Part shown: piece by piece, positions 33,718-43,616 of the stretch
Numbering within the stretch: position 1 is the first letter of the stretch
Layout of the letters: every line of letters starts with the position of its first letter
Assembly (NCBI RefSeq): GCF_031085175.1
Contig: NZ_JAVHUY010000032.1
Span: forward strand, 1-64,000
Reading direction: 5' to 3'
Origin: Phytohabitans maris
GTDB taxonomy: Bacteria > Actinomycetota > Actinomycetes > Mycobacteriales > Micromonosporaceae
Length of the DNA stretch: 64,000 bases
Notes under the pieces: model-generated
Databases searched by the model: none
What the model was told of the DNA's origin: nothing
Seen by the model: the letters and a program-made list of their open reading frames with translations, nothing else
Position numbers and translations under genes: made by a program

Positions 33718-34098
33718 GTGATTCCCGAGGATCTGCGCTACACGGCCGAGCACGAGTGGGTGGCCGCGGCGAGCGGTGGGCCGGTGCGGGTGGGTATCAC
33801 CCATTTCGCCCAGGACGCGCTCGGCGACATCGTCTACGTCCAGCTCCCCGACCCGGGCGCGGCCGTGGCGGCGGGGGAGGCGTTCGGCGAGGTGGAGTCG
33901 ACCAAGAGCGTGTCGGAGATCTACGCGCCGCTCACGGGTACGGTGGTCGCCCGTAACGACAAGCTCGCCGAGGAGCCGGAGGTGATCAACACCGACCCGT
34001 ACGGCGAGGGCTGGCTGGTCGAGATCGAGCCGGCCGATCGGGCGGCCGTGGAGGGGCTGCTGACCGCCTCGGCGTACCGTGATCTGACGGCGAGCTGA
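33718..34098 (+). CDS. gcvH: Glycine cleavage system H protein
   Basis: A 126-residue lipoyl carrier of the glycine cleavage complex. The lipoylation site is Lys63 in VESTKSVSEI, and EDLRYTAEHEWV is the standard N-terminus. It shuttles the aminomethyl group from GcvP to GcvT. gcvP is in the window at 38452, in the same direction but behind its own riboswitch; gcvT is not here. AAGGAA precedes the GTG start. Confidence 0.96.
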   Translation: MIPEDLRYTAEHEWVAAASGGPVRVGITHFAQDALGDIVYVQLPDPGAAVAAGEAFGEVESTKSVSEIYAPLTGTVVARNDKLAEEPEVINTDPYGEGWLVEIEPADRAAVEGLLTASAYRDLTAS

Positions 34099-34244
34099 CA
34101 CCGCGTGGCTTTGCCCGCGCGTCCGGTTGACCCTGTATTTCGGCGCTGGCTAGGCTCGCCCAGTCGAGCGGGAACCGTGCCCAGCGACGTTCCATCCGCT
34201 GCTCCCCGCGCACGCGGGGGCGGTCCGATCCGTGAGGTGGTCAG

Positions 34245-34691
34245 ATGACTCGCCCAGACGACGAGTTCCCCCCACTCGACGTCACGTCCACGCTGAACCT
34301 CGGTTCGCTCGACGAGGTCCTCGAGGGTCCGGACGCGGACGTGGTGCCGAGTCGGATGTCCGGCTCGCTGCCGCCGGGCATGGCGCTGCTCGTCGTCCGG
34401 CGCGGGCCGAACGCGGGCGCCCGCTTCCTGCTCGACCACGACGTGACGACCAGCGGGCGCCACCCGGACAGTGACATCTTCCTCGACGACGTGACGGTCT
34501 CCCGGCGGCACGCGGAGTTCCACCGCGACGGCGGCACCTTCACCGTCCGCGACGTGGGGAGCCTCAACGGCACGTACGTCAACCGCGAGCGGGTCGAGGC
34601 GGCCACCCTCAGCAACGGCGACGAGGTGCAGATCGGCAAGTTCCGGCTGGTGTTCATCGCCGGGCCGCGCCCGGACGAGGACACCCGGTAG
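34245..34691 (+). CDS. garA: FHA-domain regulator GarA/OdhI
   Basis: A 148-residue protein with an N-terminal tail holding TSTLNLGS, in the place of the phosphorylated Thr motif of GarA/OdhI, and a C-terminal FHA domain (GRHPDSDIFLDDVTVSRRHAEF...VGSLNGTYVNRE). In relatives, kinase PknG/PknB phosphorylates the tail, which then folds onto the FHA domain and stops inhibition of 2-oxoglutarate dehydrogenase and glutamate dehydrogenase. The tail here lacks the exact ETTS, so which Thr is used is uncertain. The order gcvH-garA-ftsR is as in mycobacteria. Confidence 0.92.
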   Translation: MTRPDDEFPPLDVTSTLNLGSLDEVLEGPDADVVPSRMSGSLPPGMALLVVRRGPNAGARFLLDHDVTTSGRHPDSDIFLDDVTVSRRHAEFHRDGGTFTVRDVGSLNGTYVNRERVEAATLSNGDEVQIGKFRLVFIAGPRPDEDTR

Positions 34692-34694
34692 GTC

Positions 34695-35393
34695 GTGTCG
34701 GTTTCGCCAGCGTCGTCGGCGGGCTCGCCTTCGCCTCCGCCGGCTCTGATGAGCATCGGCGAGGTGCTGGCCGAGCTGCGCGCGGAGTTTCCCGACACCA
34801 CCATCTCCAAGCTGCGCTTCCTGGAGGCCGAAGGGCTGGTCGAGCCGCGCCGCACCGCCGCCGGTTACCGCAAGTACAGCTGGGACGACGTCGCCCGCCT
34901 GCGCTTCGTGCTGAGCGCCCAGCGTGACCAGTACCTGCCGTTGCGGGTGATCCGCGAGCAGCTCGCCTCGCGCGATGCCGCCCCGCTGCGCCTGGTGTCC
35001 GTGGGGACCGCGCCGGAGGGTGACTCACGACTCAGCCGCGAGCAGCTGGTCGAGCGCTCCGGGCTGGACGAGGTCACCCTCGCCGAGGTGGAGCGGCTGG
35101 GGCTGCTGGCGCCGATCGCCCCCGGGCGGTACGACGCGGACGCGCTCGCCGTGGCGACCGCGGTGGCCGGGCTGGCCGCGTTCGGGCTGGAGCCGCGCCA
35201 CCTGCGCGCGTACCGGGCCGCCGCCGACCGCGAGGTGGGGCTTTTCGCCCAGCTGGTGGCGCCGCTGGCGCGCCAGAACGACCCGGCGGCCCGGGCCCGC
35301 GCCGGCCAGACCGCCGACGACCTGGTGCGCCTCTCGCAGCAGTTGCACGCGGCGCTCGTGCGGGCCGGGCTCCGCGAGGCGTTGGGACGGTGA
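34695..35393 (+). CDS. ftsR: MerR family regulator, FtsR-like
   Basis: A 232-residue MerR-type activator. SIGEVLAELRAEFPDTTISKLRFLEAEGLVEPRRTAAGYRKYSWDDVARLRFVL is the DNA-binding domain; the rest is helical with a second MerR-like region. It follows garA by three bases, as in Mycobacterium (Rv1828) and Corynebacterium, where FtsR activates ftsZ transcription. Function is therefore inferred from orthology and synteny. The GTG at 34695 is chosen; an ATG at 34749 is possible because the first 18 residues are low complexity. Confidence 0.9.
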   Translation: MSVSPASSAGSPSPPPALMSIGEVLAELRAEFPDTTISKLRFLEAEGLVEPRRTAAGYRKYSWDDVARLRFVLSAQRDQYLPLRVIREQLASRDAAPLRLVSVGTAPEGDSRLSREQLVERSGLDEVTLAEVERLGLLAPIAPGRYDADALAVATAVAGLAAFGLEPRHLRAYRAAADREVGLFAQLVAPLARQNDPAARARAGQTADDLVRLSQQLHAALVRAGLREALGR

Positions 35394-35508
35394 GTTTTTT
35401 CGGGTCAACGGGTACGTGTCCTTGACACAAACCGTGGGGGACGGGCCACCGGCGGTCCGTGTACCGTGACGGTGAGGGCGGGAAAGACACAACCACACGG
35501 AGGCGGCG

Positions 35509-35973
35509 GTGCGCGAGCTGAGCGTGGTCGGGGTGCGGGTGGAGCTGCCCAGCAACCAGCCGATCGTGCTGCTCAGGGAGGTCGAGGGCGACCGTTACCT
35601 GCCGATCTGGATCGGTGCGGTCGAAGCCACCGCGATCGCGTACGAGCAGCAGGGCGTCAAACCGGCCCGGCCACTCACCCACGACCTGCTGCGCGACATC
35701 CTGGCGGCCCTCAAGGCCCCGCTGCGCGCGGTCGAGATCACCGAGCTGAAGGAAAACGTGTTCTACGCCGACCTGCTGATCGGTGACGGCCTGCGCGTCT
35801 CGGCCCGGCCGAGCGACTCGATCGCTCTCGCGCTCCGCGTGGGTGCCCCGATCCGCTGCTCCGACCAGGTCCTGAGCGAGGCCGGCATCGTGATTCCGGA
35901 CGAGCAGGAAGACGAGGTGGAGAAGTTCCGGGAGTTCCTGGAGCAGGTGCGGCCGGAGGATTTCGCGGGTTAG
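35509..35973 (+). CDS. Bifunctional nuclease family protein (DUF151)
   Basis: A 154-residue protein of the DUF151/BFN family. MRELSVVGVRVE, LPIWIGAVEATAIAYEQQG and RPSDSIALALRVGAPI are the conserved segments. The plant BFN1-type and Thermotoga members have nuclease activity reported or proposed, with wound or stress roles; the actinobacterial role is unknown. It matches mycobacterial Rv1829 in its position between two MerR genes. ACGGAGG lies nine bases before the GTG. Confidence 0.92.
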   Translation: MRELSVVGVRVELPSNQPIVLLREVEGDRYLPIWIGAVEATAIAYEQQGVKPARPLTHDLLRDILAALKAPLRAVEITELKENVFYADLLIGDGLRVSARPSDSIALALRVGAPIRCSDQVLSEAGIVIPDEQEDEVEKFREFLEQVRPEDFAG

Positions 35974-36129
35974 CGGTGTGACTCGTCGCCCGTGGGCGGC
36001 GTGTCGCGCGAATGCCTCCCCGGCAACCCTCCAGGTGCGCTATAGGGTTGGCGCCGTTGGCCGGCTCGGAACGGCTTTCGCGGGCGTAGCGAGCTCTGGT
36101 CAGCACAGCCCCGTTTGGGAGGTTGCCAC

Positions 36130-36702
36130 ATGGATGAGGGTTCCTCCTCCGCCGCCGTGAGTGGCGTAGAGGTCGACACCGTCGGATATCGCGGCGTGAC
36201 CGCCTGCCACGCGGTCGGGATCAGCTACCGCCAGCTGGACTACTGGGCGCGTACCGCCCTGGTGGTGCCGAGCATCCGGGACGCCTCGGGGTCGGGCACG
36301 CAGCGCCTGTACTCGTTCCGCGACCTGGTCGTGCTCAAGGTGGTCAAGCGGCTGCTCGACGCCGGCGTCTCCCTGCAAAACATCCGCAAGGCCATCGAGA
36401 CCCTCCGCTCCCGTGGCGTCGAGGACCTGGCCGGCATCACGCTCATCTCCGACGGCACGACGGTGTACGAGTGCCGCTCGCCCGAGGAGGTCGTCGACCT
36501 GCTGCAGGGCGGGCAGGGCGTGTTCGGCATCGCGATCGGCGGCGCGTTCAAGGAGATCCAGGGCTCGCTGTCACACCTGCCCGCCGAGCCGGCCGCCGGC
36601 GCCCCGGTGACCACCGAGGTGGTCGAGGCCGACGACGCGGGCGACTCCGGCGTCGTGGGCGACGAGCTGGCCGCCCGCCGCGCCCGCCGCCGCGCCGGCT
36701 GA
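36130..36702 (+). CDS. MerR family transcriptional regulator (Rv1830-like)
   Basis: A 190-residue MerR protein. GYRGVTACHAVGISYRQLDYWARTALVVPSIRDASGSGTQRLYSFRDLVVLKVVKRLLDAG is the winged-helix region, and a dimer helix follows. It is the syntenic equivalent of mycobacterial Rv1830, a MerR regulator linked to division. GGGAGG seven bases before the ATG at 36130 fixes the start. The last 20 residues are an Ala/Arg-rich tail. Confidence 0.92.
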   Translation: MDEGSSSAAVSGVEVDTVGYRGVTACHAVGISYRQLDYWARTALVVPSIRDASGSGTQRLYSFRDLVVLKVVKRLLDAGVSLQNIRKAIETLRSRGVEDLAGITLISDGTTVYECRSPEEVVDLLQGGQGVFGIAIGGAFKEIQGSLSHLPAEPAAGAPVTTEVVEADDAGDSGVVGDELAARRARRRAG

Positions 36703-36845
36703 GCCTGCCCTGCGCTGTCGCGGCCTTGCGCCATCGCGGCCTTGCGCCGCCGCGGCCTTTGCGGACCGCCGCACCGATCTCCCCACTCGCTGTCCCTGGC
36801 GTGCTCGTTCCGGCGCTGTTCAAGACACCGATCTGAGCTGCCGCG

Positions 36846-37192
36846 ACGCCCGCGGTGGTCCGGACCGTTGCTCCCGCGGCCGCACCCTCCGCGTCGCACG
36901 ACCCGCACGGCCGACGGTCCGGCAGGCTCTGTGCGGGCCGGGCTCCCAGCCACGCTCCCGACCGGCGACCTCACCGCGACCAACGCGGTCTCGTGGCCTA
37001 CGCCCAAATCAAGCTCTGGCGCTGCCGCGCTCGCTCCCTCCACCACCTCCACCTCCGCTGGGGTAGGCGGATTCCATGATCGGCGCTGGCGTTGGTAGAT
37101 CGTGGTACGCCGGTGCCCTTCCAGGGGCAGCTAAATACCACGATCACAAGGACAAAGCTGGGGCACCGCGCAACGGTCTTGACCACGGCGGG
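36846..37192. repeat. MITE-like inverted-repeat element, copy 1
   Basis: The left end GCCCGCGGTGGTCCGGACCG (plus TTGC) is matched in inverse orientation by GCAACGGTCTTGACCACGGC at the right end. The element spans about 345 bases, has no coding frame, and holds a family 3 palindrome (37098-37145) near its right end. The left end is exactly shared with the element at 56344 over about 26 bases. No transposase is present; a non-autonomous element is likely. Confidence 0.7.
37098..37145. repeat. Family 3 palindrome
   Basis: Arms GATCGTGGTA and TACCACGATC with an inner TGCCCTTCCAGGGGCA stem, nearly the same as the copy at 24059-24110. It lies within the MITE-like element. Confidence 0.8.
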
Positions 37193-37241
37193 CGCCGCGG
37201 CAGCTCGAATCTGTCTGTTGCCGATGGACCGCCCGGGCGTC

Positions 37242-38234
37242 CTACTCCGTCGCGTACTTGTCGATCTCCGCGAGCTCGTCGTCGGTGAAGGCCAGGTTGT
37301 CCAGGGCGGCGACGTTCGCCTCCAGCTGGGCGACGCTGCTGGCGCCGATGATGAGGCTGGTCATCCGCGGGTCGCGCAGTGCCCAGGCGAGCGCGAGCTG
37401 GGCGAGCGTCTGCCCCCGCCGGCCGGCGATCTCGCCCAGCGCGCGGACCTTGCCCATGGTCGCCTCGGTCAGCGCGCTCTCCTTGAGGAACCCGCCGGTC
37501 GCGATCCGCGAGTCGCCCGGGATGCCGCTCAGGTAGCGGTCGGTGAGCAGGCCCTGGGCGAGCGGGCTGAACGCGATGCACCCCGCGCCCGCCTCGTCGA
37601 GGGTGCCGAGCAGCCCGTCCCGCTCGATCCACCGGTTGACCATCGAGTACGAGGGCTGGTGGATCAGCAGCGGCGTACCCAGGTCGCGCAGCACCGCCGC
37701 GGCGGCCGCGGTCTGCTCGGAGCGGTAGTTGGAGATGCCGACGTAGAGGGCCTTGCCGGAGCGGACGATGTGGTCGAGCGCCGACATCGTCTCCTCGACC
37801 GGAGTGTCCGGGTCTGGGCGGTGGTGGTAGAAGATGTCCACGTAGTCGAGCCCCATCCGGCGCAGCGACTGGTCGAGCGAGGAGACCAGGTACTTGCGGG
37901 AGCCCCACTCGCCGTACGGGCCGGGCCACATGTAGTAGCCGGCCTTCGAGGAGATGACCAGCTCGTCCCGGTACGCCCGGAGGTCGGTCGCTAGGACCCG
38001 CCCGAAGTTCTCCTCGGCGGCGCCGGCCGGCGGCCCGTAGTTGTTGGCCAGGTCGAAGTGGGTCACGCCGAGGTCGAACGCGCGGCGCAGGATCGCCCGC
38101 TGCGTCTCCAGGGGGCGGCCGTGGCCGAAGTTGTGCCACAGCCCGAGCGAGATCGCCGGCAGCCGGAGCCCGCTGCGCCCGACGCGGCGGTAGGTCATCG
38201 ATTGGTAGCGGTCGTCCGCGGCAACGAAGGTCAC
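37242..38234 (-). CDS. Aldo/keto reductase, YghZ-like
   Basis: A 330-residue NADPH-dependent reductase. The catalytic tetrad can be read as Asp and Tyr of [12 protein letters not shown], Lys of [19 protein letters not shown] and His of YHHRPD. The sequence follows E. coli YghZ (L-glyceraldehyde 3-phosphate reductase) very closely in [28 protein letters not shown], so detoxification of methylglyoxal-related aldehydes is likely. The GTG at 38234 has GGTGGGG upstream. It diverges from gcvP. Confidence 0.92.
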   Translation of the reverse strand: MTFVAADDRYQSMTYRRVGRSGLRLPAISLGLWHNFGHGRPLETQRAILRRAFDLGVTHFDLANNYGPPAGAAEENFGRVLATDLRAYRDELVISSKAGYYMWPGPYGEWGSRKYLVSSLDQSLRRMGLDYVDIFYHHRPDPDTPVEETMSALDHIVRSGKALYVGISNYRSEQTAAAAAVLRDLGTPLLIHQPSYSMVNRWIERDGLLGTLDEAGAGCIAFSPLAQGLLTDRYLSGIPGDSRIATGGFLKESALTEATMGKVRALGEIAGRRGQTLAQLALAWALRDPRMTSLIIGASSVAQLEANVAALDNLAFTDDELAEIDKYATE

Positions 38235-38304
38235 GCGCCCCACCGTAGTGCCGTCACTCGCGCGAAACAGCGCCGCTGGTAGGTTGGACACGCCGGTACC
38301 ACCC

Positions 38305-38451
38305 GCGCGGGAGAGACCGTCACGACGGCGCCGAAGGGGCAAATCCTCCCCGGAACCTCTCAGGCAAAAGGACCGCGAGGGCAGGCGACTCTGGAGCGCA
38401 CGAGGTGCGACAGAGGGGGAGGTTGGAGCACCGACCTTCCCGGGAGCCGCC
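38305..38451 (+). promoter_or_regulatory. Glycine riboswitch (single aptamer) with expression platform
   Basis: 38305-38399 is a clear glycine aptamer: GCGGGAGAGACC, then CGCCGAAGGGGCAA, then CTCTCAGGCAAAAGGACCG and ACTCTGGAG in the family order. Only one aptamer is seen. Downstream 38416-38442 can fold GGGGAGGTTGG with CCGACCTTCCC; the hairpin ends just before GGGAG, the ribosome site of gcvP. Known glycine riboswitches turn on glycine cleavage genes when glycine is abundant, which fits the gene behind it. Confidence 0.93.
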
Positions 38452-41226
38452 ATGAGTTTCGCCGCCCGCCACATCGGACCCTCCGCCGCCGAGCAGCGGC
38501 GGATGCTGGAGACCGTGGGGTACGGCTCGCTCGACGAGCTGATGGACGCCGCGATCCCCGAGGTCATCCGCTGGCACGAGGAGCTCGACCTGCCACCGGC
38601 CGCCAGCGAGGAGGAGGCGCTCGCCGAACTGCGCGCGCTCGCCTCCCGCAACACCGTGGCGGTCTCGATGATCGGGCTCGGCTACCACGGCACCCACACG
38701 CCGGCCGTGATCCGCCGCAACGTGCTGGAAAACCCCGCCTGGTACACCGCGTACACGCCGTACCAGCCGGAGATCAGCCAGGGCCGCCTGGAGGCGCTGC
38801 TCAACTTCCAGACCATGGTCGCCGACCTCACCGGCCTCAAGACCGCCAACGCCTCGATGCTCGACGAGGCCACCGCCGCGGCCGAGGCGATGACCCTCGC
38901 CCGCCGCGCGAGCAAGAGCACCAGCCGGGTGTACGTGGTGGACGCCGACGCCCTGCCCCAGACCATTGCCGTCATCCGCACCCGGGCCGAGCCGCTCGGC
39001 ATCGACGTGCGCGTGGTCGACCTCGACCGTGAGCCGCTGCCGGACGAGTTCTTCGGGCTCCACCTCCAGTACCCGGGCGCCTCGGGCGTGGTCCGCGACC
39101 ACGCCGCGCTGGTCGACGGCGCGCACGCGGTCGGCGCTCTGGTGACCGTCGCCGCCGACCTGCTCGCGCTCACCCTGCTCCGCCCGCCGGGCGAGATCGG
39201 CGCCGACATCGCCGCCGGCACGACCCAGCGCTTCGGCGTACCCATGGGGTACGGCGGCCCGCACGCCGGCTACCTGGTGGTCCGCGCGGGCCTGGAGCGG
39301 ATGCTGCCCGGCCGGCTGGTCGGGGTCTCCCGCGACGCCGACGGCGCCCCCGCGTACCGGCTGGCGCTACAGACCCGCGAGCAGCACATCCGCCGCGAGA
39401 AGGCGACCAGCAACATCTGCACCGCCCAGGTGCTGCTCGCCGTGATGGCCAGCATGTACGCGGTCTACCACGGCCCGGACGGCCTGCGCGCGATCGCCTC
39501 CCGGGTGGCCGGCCGGGCCGCCACGCTCGCGGCCGGCCTGCGCGCCGGCGGGGTCACGCTCGCCTCGGACGACTTCTTCGACACGGTCACCGCGCTGGTG
39601 CCGGACCGGGCCGCGTCGGTCGTCGAGGCCGCCGCGTCCCGCGGGGTCAACCTGCGGCTCGTCTCGCCGGATGCCGTGGGGATCGCGTGCGACGAGACGA
39701 CGACCCTCTCGCACCTCTCCGCCGTGTGGGCCGCCTTCGGCGTCGACCCGGCCGAGCCGGTGGCCGCCACGGTGCCGCTGGCACGCACGTCGGAGTACCT
39801 GACCCACCCGGTCTTCCACAGCCACCACTCCGAGACCGCGATGCTGCGCTACCTGCGGCGCCTCGCCGACCTGGACTACGCGCTCGACCGCGGGATGATC
39901 CCGCTCGGCTCCTGCACGATGAAGCTCAACGCCACCACCGAGATGGAGCCGGTGACCTGGCCCGAGTTCGCCGACCTGCACCCGTTCGCGCCGGCCGCCC
40001 AGGCGGCCGGCTACACCGAGATGATCAGCCGGCTGGAGGGGTGGCTGGCCGAGATCACCGGGTACGACGCGGTGAGCGTCCAGCCCAACGCCGGCTCCCA
40101 GGGTGAGCTGGCCGGGCTGCTCGCCATCCGCGCGTACCACCTGTCCCGCGGCGACACCGGGCGGGACGTCTGCCTGATCCCGTCCAGCGCCCACGGCACC
40201 AACGCGGCCAGCGCGGTGATGGCCGGCATGCGCGTGGTCGTGGTGGCCTGCGACGCCGACGGCAACGTCGACCTTGTTGACCTGGAGCGGAGGCTTTTGG
40301 AGGTGGGCGACTCGCTGGCCGCGGTGATGGTCACCTACCCGTCGACCCACGGCGTGTACGAGACCGGCATCGCCTCGCTCTGCGCCAAGGTGCACGACGC
40401 CGGCGGCCAGGTGTACGTGGACGGCGCCAACCTCAACGCCCTCGTCGGGTACGCCAAGCCCGGCCGGTTCGGGGCGGACGTGTCCCACCTCAACCTGCAC
40501 AAGACGTTCTGCATCCCGCACGGTGGCGGCGGGCCGGGCGTGGGACCGGTGGCGGTGCGGTCTCACCTCGCCCCGTTCCTGCCCTCGACCGACGGGCCCG
40601 GCCTGGTCTCGGCGGCCCCGTACGGCTCGGCGGGCATCCTGCCGATCTCCTGGGCGTACCTGCGGATGATGGGCCCGGACGGCCTCACCCGGGCGACCGG
40701 CGCCGCCGTGCTGGCCGCCAACTACGTGGCCGCCCGGCTGCGCGAGCACTACCCGGTGCTGTACGCGGGCAACAAGGGCCTGGTCGCCCACGAGTGCATC
40801 CTCGACCTGCGCCCGCTCACGAAGCAGACCGGCGTCACCGTCGACGACGTGGCCAAGCGCCTGATCGACTACGGCTTCCACGCGCCGACGATGTCCTTCC
40901 CGGTGGCCGGCACGCTGATGGTCGAGCCCACCGAGTCCGAAGACCTGGCCGAGCTCGACCGCTTCTGCGACGCGATGATCGCCATCCGCCAGGAGATCGA
41001 GTCGGTCGCCTCCTGGGGCGCCGACAACCCGCTCGCCAACGCCCCGCACACCGCGTCGATGGTCACCGCGGACGAGTGGAGTCACCCGTACCCGCGTTCA
41101 CTGGCGGCGTACCCGCCAGGCGTGGACCGCACGGCCAAGTACTGGCCCCCGGTCCGCCGCATCGACGGCGCCTTCGGCGACCGCAACCTGGTCTGCGCCT
41201 GCCCACCCGTCGACTCGTACGCCTGA
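38452..41226 (+). CDS. gcvP: Glycine dehydrogenase (decarboxylating), P protein
   Basis: A 924-residue PLP enzyme that decarboxylates glycine and loads the aminomethyl group on lipoyl-GcvH. It has the two fused halves (GcvPA and GcvPB) typical of this length. [17 protein letters not shown] is the standard start; the PLP lysine is Lys684 in [25 protein letters not shown] seven bases upstream supports ATG at 38452. Control by the glycine riboswitch is direct from the leader. gcvH lies 4.4 kb upstream in the pgsA-merR block, as in mycobacteria (gcvB). Confidence 0.97.
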   Translation: MSFAARHIGPSAAEQRRMLETVGYGSLDELMDAAIPEVIRWHEELDLPPAASEEEALAELRALASRNTVAVSMIGLGYHGTHTPAVIRRNVLENPAWYTAYTPYQPEISQGRLEALLNFQTMVADLTGLKTANASMLDEATAAAEAMTLARRASKSTSRVYVVDADALPQTIAVIRTRAEPLGIDVRVVDLDREPLPDEFFGLHLQYPGASGVVRDHAALVDGAHAVGALVTVAADLLALTLLRPPGEIGADIAAGTTQRFGVPMGYGGPHAGYLVVRAGLERMLPGRLVGVSRDADGAPAYRLALQTREQHIRREKATSNICTAQVLLAVMASMYAVYHGPDGLRAIASRVAGRAATLAAGLRAGGVTLASDDFFDTVTALVPDRAASVVEAAASRGVNLRLVSPDAVGIACDETTTLSHLSAVWAAFGVDPAEPVAATVPLARTSEYLTHPVFHSHHSETAMLRYLRRLADLDYALDRGMIPLGSCTMKLNATTEMEPVTWPEFADLHPFAPAAQAAGYTEMISRLEGWLAEITGYDAVSVQPNAGSQGELAGLLAIRAYHLSRGDTGRDVCLIPSSAHGTNAASAVMAGMRVVVVACDADGNVDLVDLERRLLEVGDSLAAVMVTYPSTHGVYETGIASLCAKVHDAGGQVYVDGANLNALVGYAKPGRFGADVSHLNLHKTFCIPHGGGGPGVGPVAVRSHLAPFLPSTDGPGLVSAAPYGSAGILPISWAYLRMMGPDGLTRATGAAVLAANYVAARLREHYPVLYAGNKGLVAHECILDLRPLTKQTGVTVDDVAKRLIDYGFHAPTMSFPVAGTLMVEPTESEDLAELDRFCDAMIAIRQEIESVASWGADNPLANAPHTASMVTADEWSHPYPRSLAAYPPGVDRTAKYWPPVRRIDGAFGDRNLVCACPPVDSYA

Positions 41227-41845
41227 CCCGCCTCTCCGGCCCCTCGCCGTGGGCCGGCAGCCGCCGCGGGCCTCGTCGCTCGCGGTGGGGACGGTGGTCG
41301 GCCGTCCCAGCGCCCCGGGGTCGCGTGATGATGCGGCCGGCGGACGTGGGGGCTTGGGCGCCGGCCGTCCGGGGCCGGCGAGCGGGCCGGGGCGTGGGCG
41401 TGCGCGGATGAGGCCACTGAGAGCGCCCCGCCCCCGACGGCGCGTCTGCCCGGGGCGCACGGTGAGACCTGGACGGCCTATCTGGGCGGCCGGGGCCCCA
41501 CGTCGGGCCGACCGCCTGTCGCGGACGCCGGCGCCCGTACGGGGCGCGTGGTGGGCCTTTCGCGGCCTGTGCGGCGCGCGGTCGGGCCTGTCGCCGGCGG
41601 CGGAGGCTGATGCGGGCCGCGTGACAGCGGCCTTGAGCGGCCGATCCGGGCACGCGGAAGGCTGGCGCTGGCGCCCGCGGGCGGTGCTGGCGGCAGGGGA
41701 GGGGCTGGATGGGGGGCACGACGGCATGGCCGCGCGGTGAGGCGGCCTTACCGACGAGGGACGACGGTGTCCGTCGAGAGCCTCAGCCCGCGAACGTTGG
41801 GGGCGAGGCGGATGGCATGCTCACTCAGATGGAGCGTGCCAGGTC
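41227..41845. other. Intergenic region of 619 bases, no gene seen
   Basis: Between convergent gcvP and DUF5999 genes. It is extremely G+C-rich and reads open in several frames, but each gives Arg/Pro/Ala-rich sequence without domain character. No palindrome of the dispersed families was found here. Confidence 0.6.
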
Positions 41846-42046
41846 TCAGGCGGCGAGGGCGTGGCGCGCCGGGCCGCGGTGCGGGGCGATGGACCTGCCG
41901 TCGGGCAGGAGCTCGCCGGTGTCTTCGAAGACGATCACGCCGTTGCAGAGCAGGCTCCAGCCTTGCTCCGGGAAACACGCGACGACGCGTGCGGCGTCCC
42001 GATCGGTGGCTTCAGCTGAGGGGCAGGACGGTTGGTGCGGACACAT
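41846..42046 (-). CDS. DUF5999 family small protein
   Basis: A 66-residue protein: CPHQPSCPSAEATDRDAARVV then PEQGWSLLCNGVIVFEDTGELLPDG and IAPHR. This matches the short DUF5999 family widespread in Streptomyces and relatives, with cysteines and histidine at the N-terminus that could bind metal. Function is unknown. I chose the ATG at 42046 with CGGAG upstream over an ATG at 42079 because family members begin MC-x-HQP. Confidence 0.88.
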   Translation of the reverse strand: MCPHQPSCPSAEATDRDAARVVACFPEQGWSLLCNGVIVFEDTGELLPDGRSIAPHRGPARHALAA

Positions 42047-42169
42047 CGGGTTCTCCGGGCTGTGGGGGTGCTGTGTCACGGTTCACATGACCAGTGACGC
42101 ACGCTACCAAGCAGAACGACACTCTTTCGAACAAGTAATGGCACTAACACGGGAGAATCCACCCTTCGG

Positions 42170-43570
42170 ATGAGGCACTTCGGACCGGTTGTACTGGGAA
42201 CGCTCCCAATTCAGTCCAACGTTGTCAGCGGGGCGCATCCTTCCCGTTACGGGGCGTTTAGGGAGCGTTCTCGGGTCGAGTGGCGGATCGGCGACGGCGA
42301 CGATCCCTTCAATCTTCTCCAAGCGTTCCTCGACCATCACGGACTGCCGGTGCGGGATCTGGGTCGGATCGGCGACACGCCGTGCCGTGCGGGAGCCGCC
42401 GTCGGCGCGTCGGTCTTCGTCTCGGCCGCCGCCGGGGCCTGGGTCGCCGGCGCGCCGATCGGCCCGCCCAGCCCGGCGCCCGCCGTGCCCGACCTGGTCG
42501 CCGTCGTCTACGACCCCGCCGGGGAGCCCGAGTGCGGCGCGGCCACCGGCCCCGCCGGCCCCGGCCGGGGCAGCGCCGGCGCCCTGTCCCACGGCATCAC
42601 CGAGCGTCCCGTCTCCGGCACACCAGAGCGCCTCGCCCAGGGGGGCCCGGCCGGCGACGACACCAGCGGGAAAGCTGCCGAGCGCGGCGGGCGCGCGGCC
42701 GGAAGCAGCGGCCTCGGCCCGTGGCGGCTGGGGGAGTGGCGGGCCAGCTGGAGCCCGGCCGCCCACGCCGACGCCGTCCGGAAGGTGCGGGCGGCCATCT
42801 CCCGCGGCGACGTCTACCAGGTGAACGTGGTCGGCCACGCCGCCGCCCCCTACTTCGGCGACCCGCTGCCGGCGCTGCGGCGACTGGCCGGGCTGCGTGG
42901 CGCGCGGTACGCGGGCGTGCTCACCGGCGCCGGCTGGGCGGTCGGGTGCGCGTCGCCGGAGACGCTGGTGGAGGTGTCCGGCGGGCGGATCGTGACCCGG
43001 CCGATCAAGGGGACGCGCCCGGCGACCGGGGCGGGTCGGCGGGAGCTGCTGGAGTCGGCCAAGGAGCGGGCCGAGCACGTGATGATCGTCGACCTGGAGC
43101 GCAACGACCTGGCCCGGGTCGCGCGGACCGGCTCGGTGCGGGTCGACGAGCTGTACGCGATCCGGCGCTGGTGCGACCTCTGGCAGGCCGAGTCCGTGGT
43201 GTCCGCGGCGCCGGCGGCGGGCCTGGGCCTCGCCGACCTGCTGCGCGCGATGTGCCCGGGCGGCTCGGTGACCGGCGCCCCCAAGCTCGCCGCGCTCGCC
43301 GAGATCGCGGCGCTGGAGCCGGTCGGCCGTGGTCCCAGCATGGGCGCGCTCGGCTGGGTCGGCCACGACCGGATCGACCTGGGGCTGACCATCCGCACCG
43401 CGGCCGCCGACGGGGAGCGGATGCACCTCTGGGCCGGCGGCGGCATCACCTGGGGCAGCGACCCCGAGGCCGAGGTGGCCGAGGCGGTCGCCAAGGCGGC
43501 CCCCCTCCGCGCCGCCCTGGTCTGGACGCCCGGACCGGCCCAGGACGAGATGGAGCTTGAGCACCCCTGA
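42170..43570 (+). CDS. pabB: Chorismate-binding enzyme, aminodeoxychorismate synthase component I (PabB-like)
   Basis: A protein of up to 466 residues in the anthranilate/para-aminobenzoate synthase component I family. The C-terminal chorismate-binding domain is clear: RGDVYQVNVV, RPIKGTRPATG, SAKERAEHVMIVDLERNDLARV, PGGSVTGAPK, and GGGITWGSDPEAEVAE. The middle (about 110-175) has a low-complexity Gly/Pro insertion. It would make aminodeoxychorismate for folate. The start is uncertain: the ATG at 42170 has no ribosome site, and a CebR-like box lies at 42195-42208 inside the first codons, so translation may start further on. Confidence 0.88.
   Translation: MRHFGPVVLGTLPIQSNVVSGAHPSRYGAFRERSRVEWRIGDGDDPFNLLQAFLDHHGLPVRDLGRIGDTPCRAGAAVGASVFVSAAAGAWVAGAPIGPPSPAPAVPDLVAVVYDPAGEPECGAATGPAGPGRGSAGALSHGITERPVSGTPERLAQGGPAGDDTSGKAAERGGRAAGSSGLGPWRLGEWRASWSPAAHADAVRKVRAAISRGDVYQVNVVGHAAAPYFGDPLPALRRLAGLRGARYAGVLTGAGWAVGCASPETLVEVSGGRIVTRPIKGTRPATGAGRRELLESAKERAEHVMIVDLERNDLARVARTGSVRVDELYAIRRWCDLWQAESVVSAAPAAGLGLADLLRAMCPGGSVTGAPKLAALAEIAALEPVGRGPSMGALGWVGHDRIDLGLTIRTAAADGERMHLWAGGGITWGSDPEAEVAEAVAKAAPLRAALVWTPGPAQDEMELEHP
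42195..42208 (+). promoter_or_regulatory. CebR-like operator sequence
   Basis: TGGGAACGCTCCCA differs by one base from TGGGAGCGCTCCCA, the site bound by the cellobiose-responsive LacI-family repressor CebR in Streptomyces. It lies at the 5' end of the PabB-like frame. If functional it would imply that the real start of that gene is further downstream. Possibly a chance palindrome. Confidence 0.4.
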
Positions 43571-43616
43571 CGCCCGTCGCGGCCCGGCACCGGACCCGCC
43601 GCGCCCCGGTCCGGCC

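Larger units (their letters stand above)
36703..37241. other. Intergenic region of 539 bases, no gene seen
   Basis: Located between the convergent MerR and aldo/keto reductase genes. The first 140 bases have GCGGCCTTGCGCC direct repeats, and the rest is occupied by the inverted-repeat element at 36846-37192. I see no coding frame worth reporting. Confidence 0.7.
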
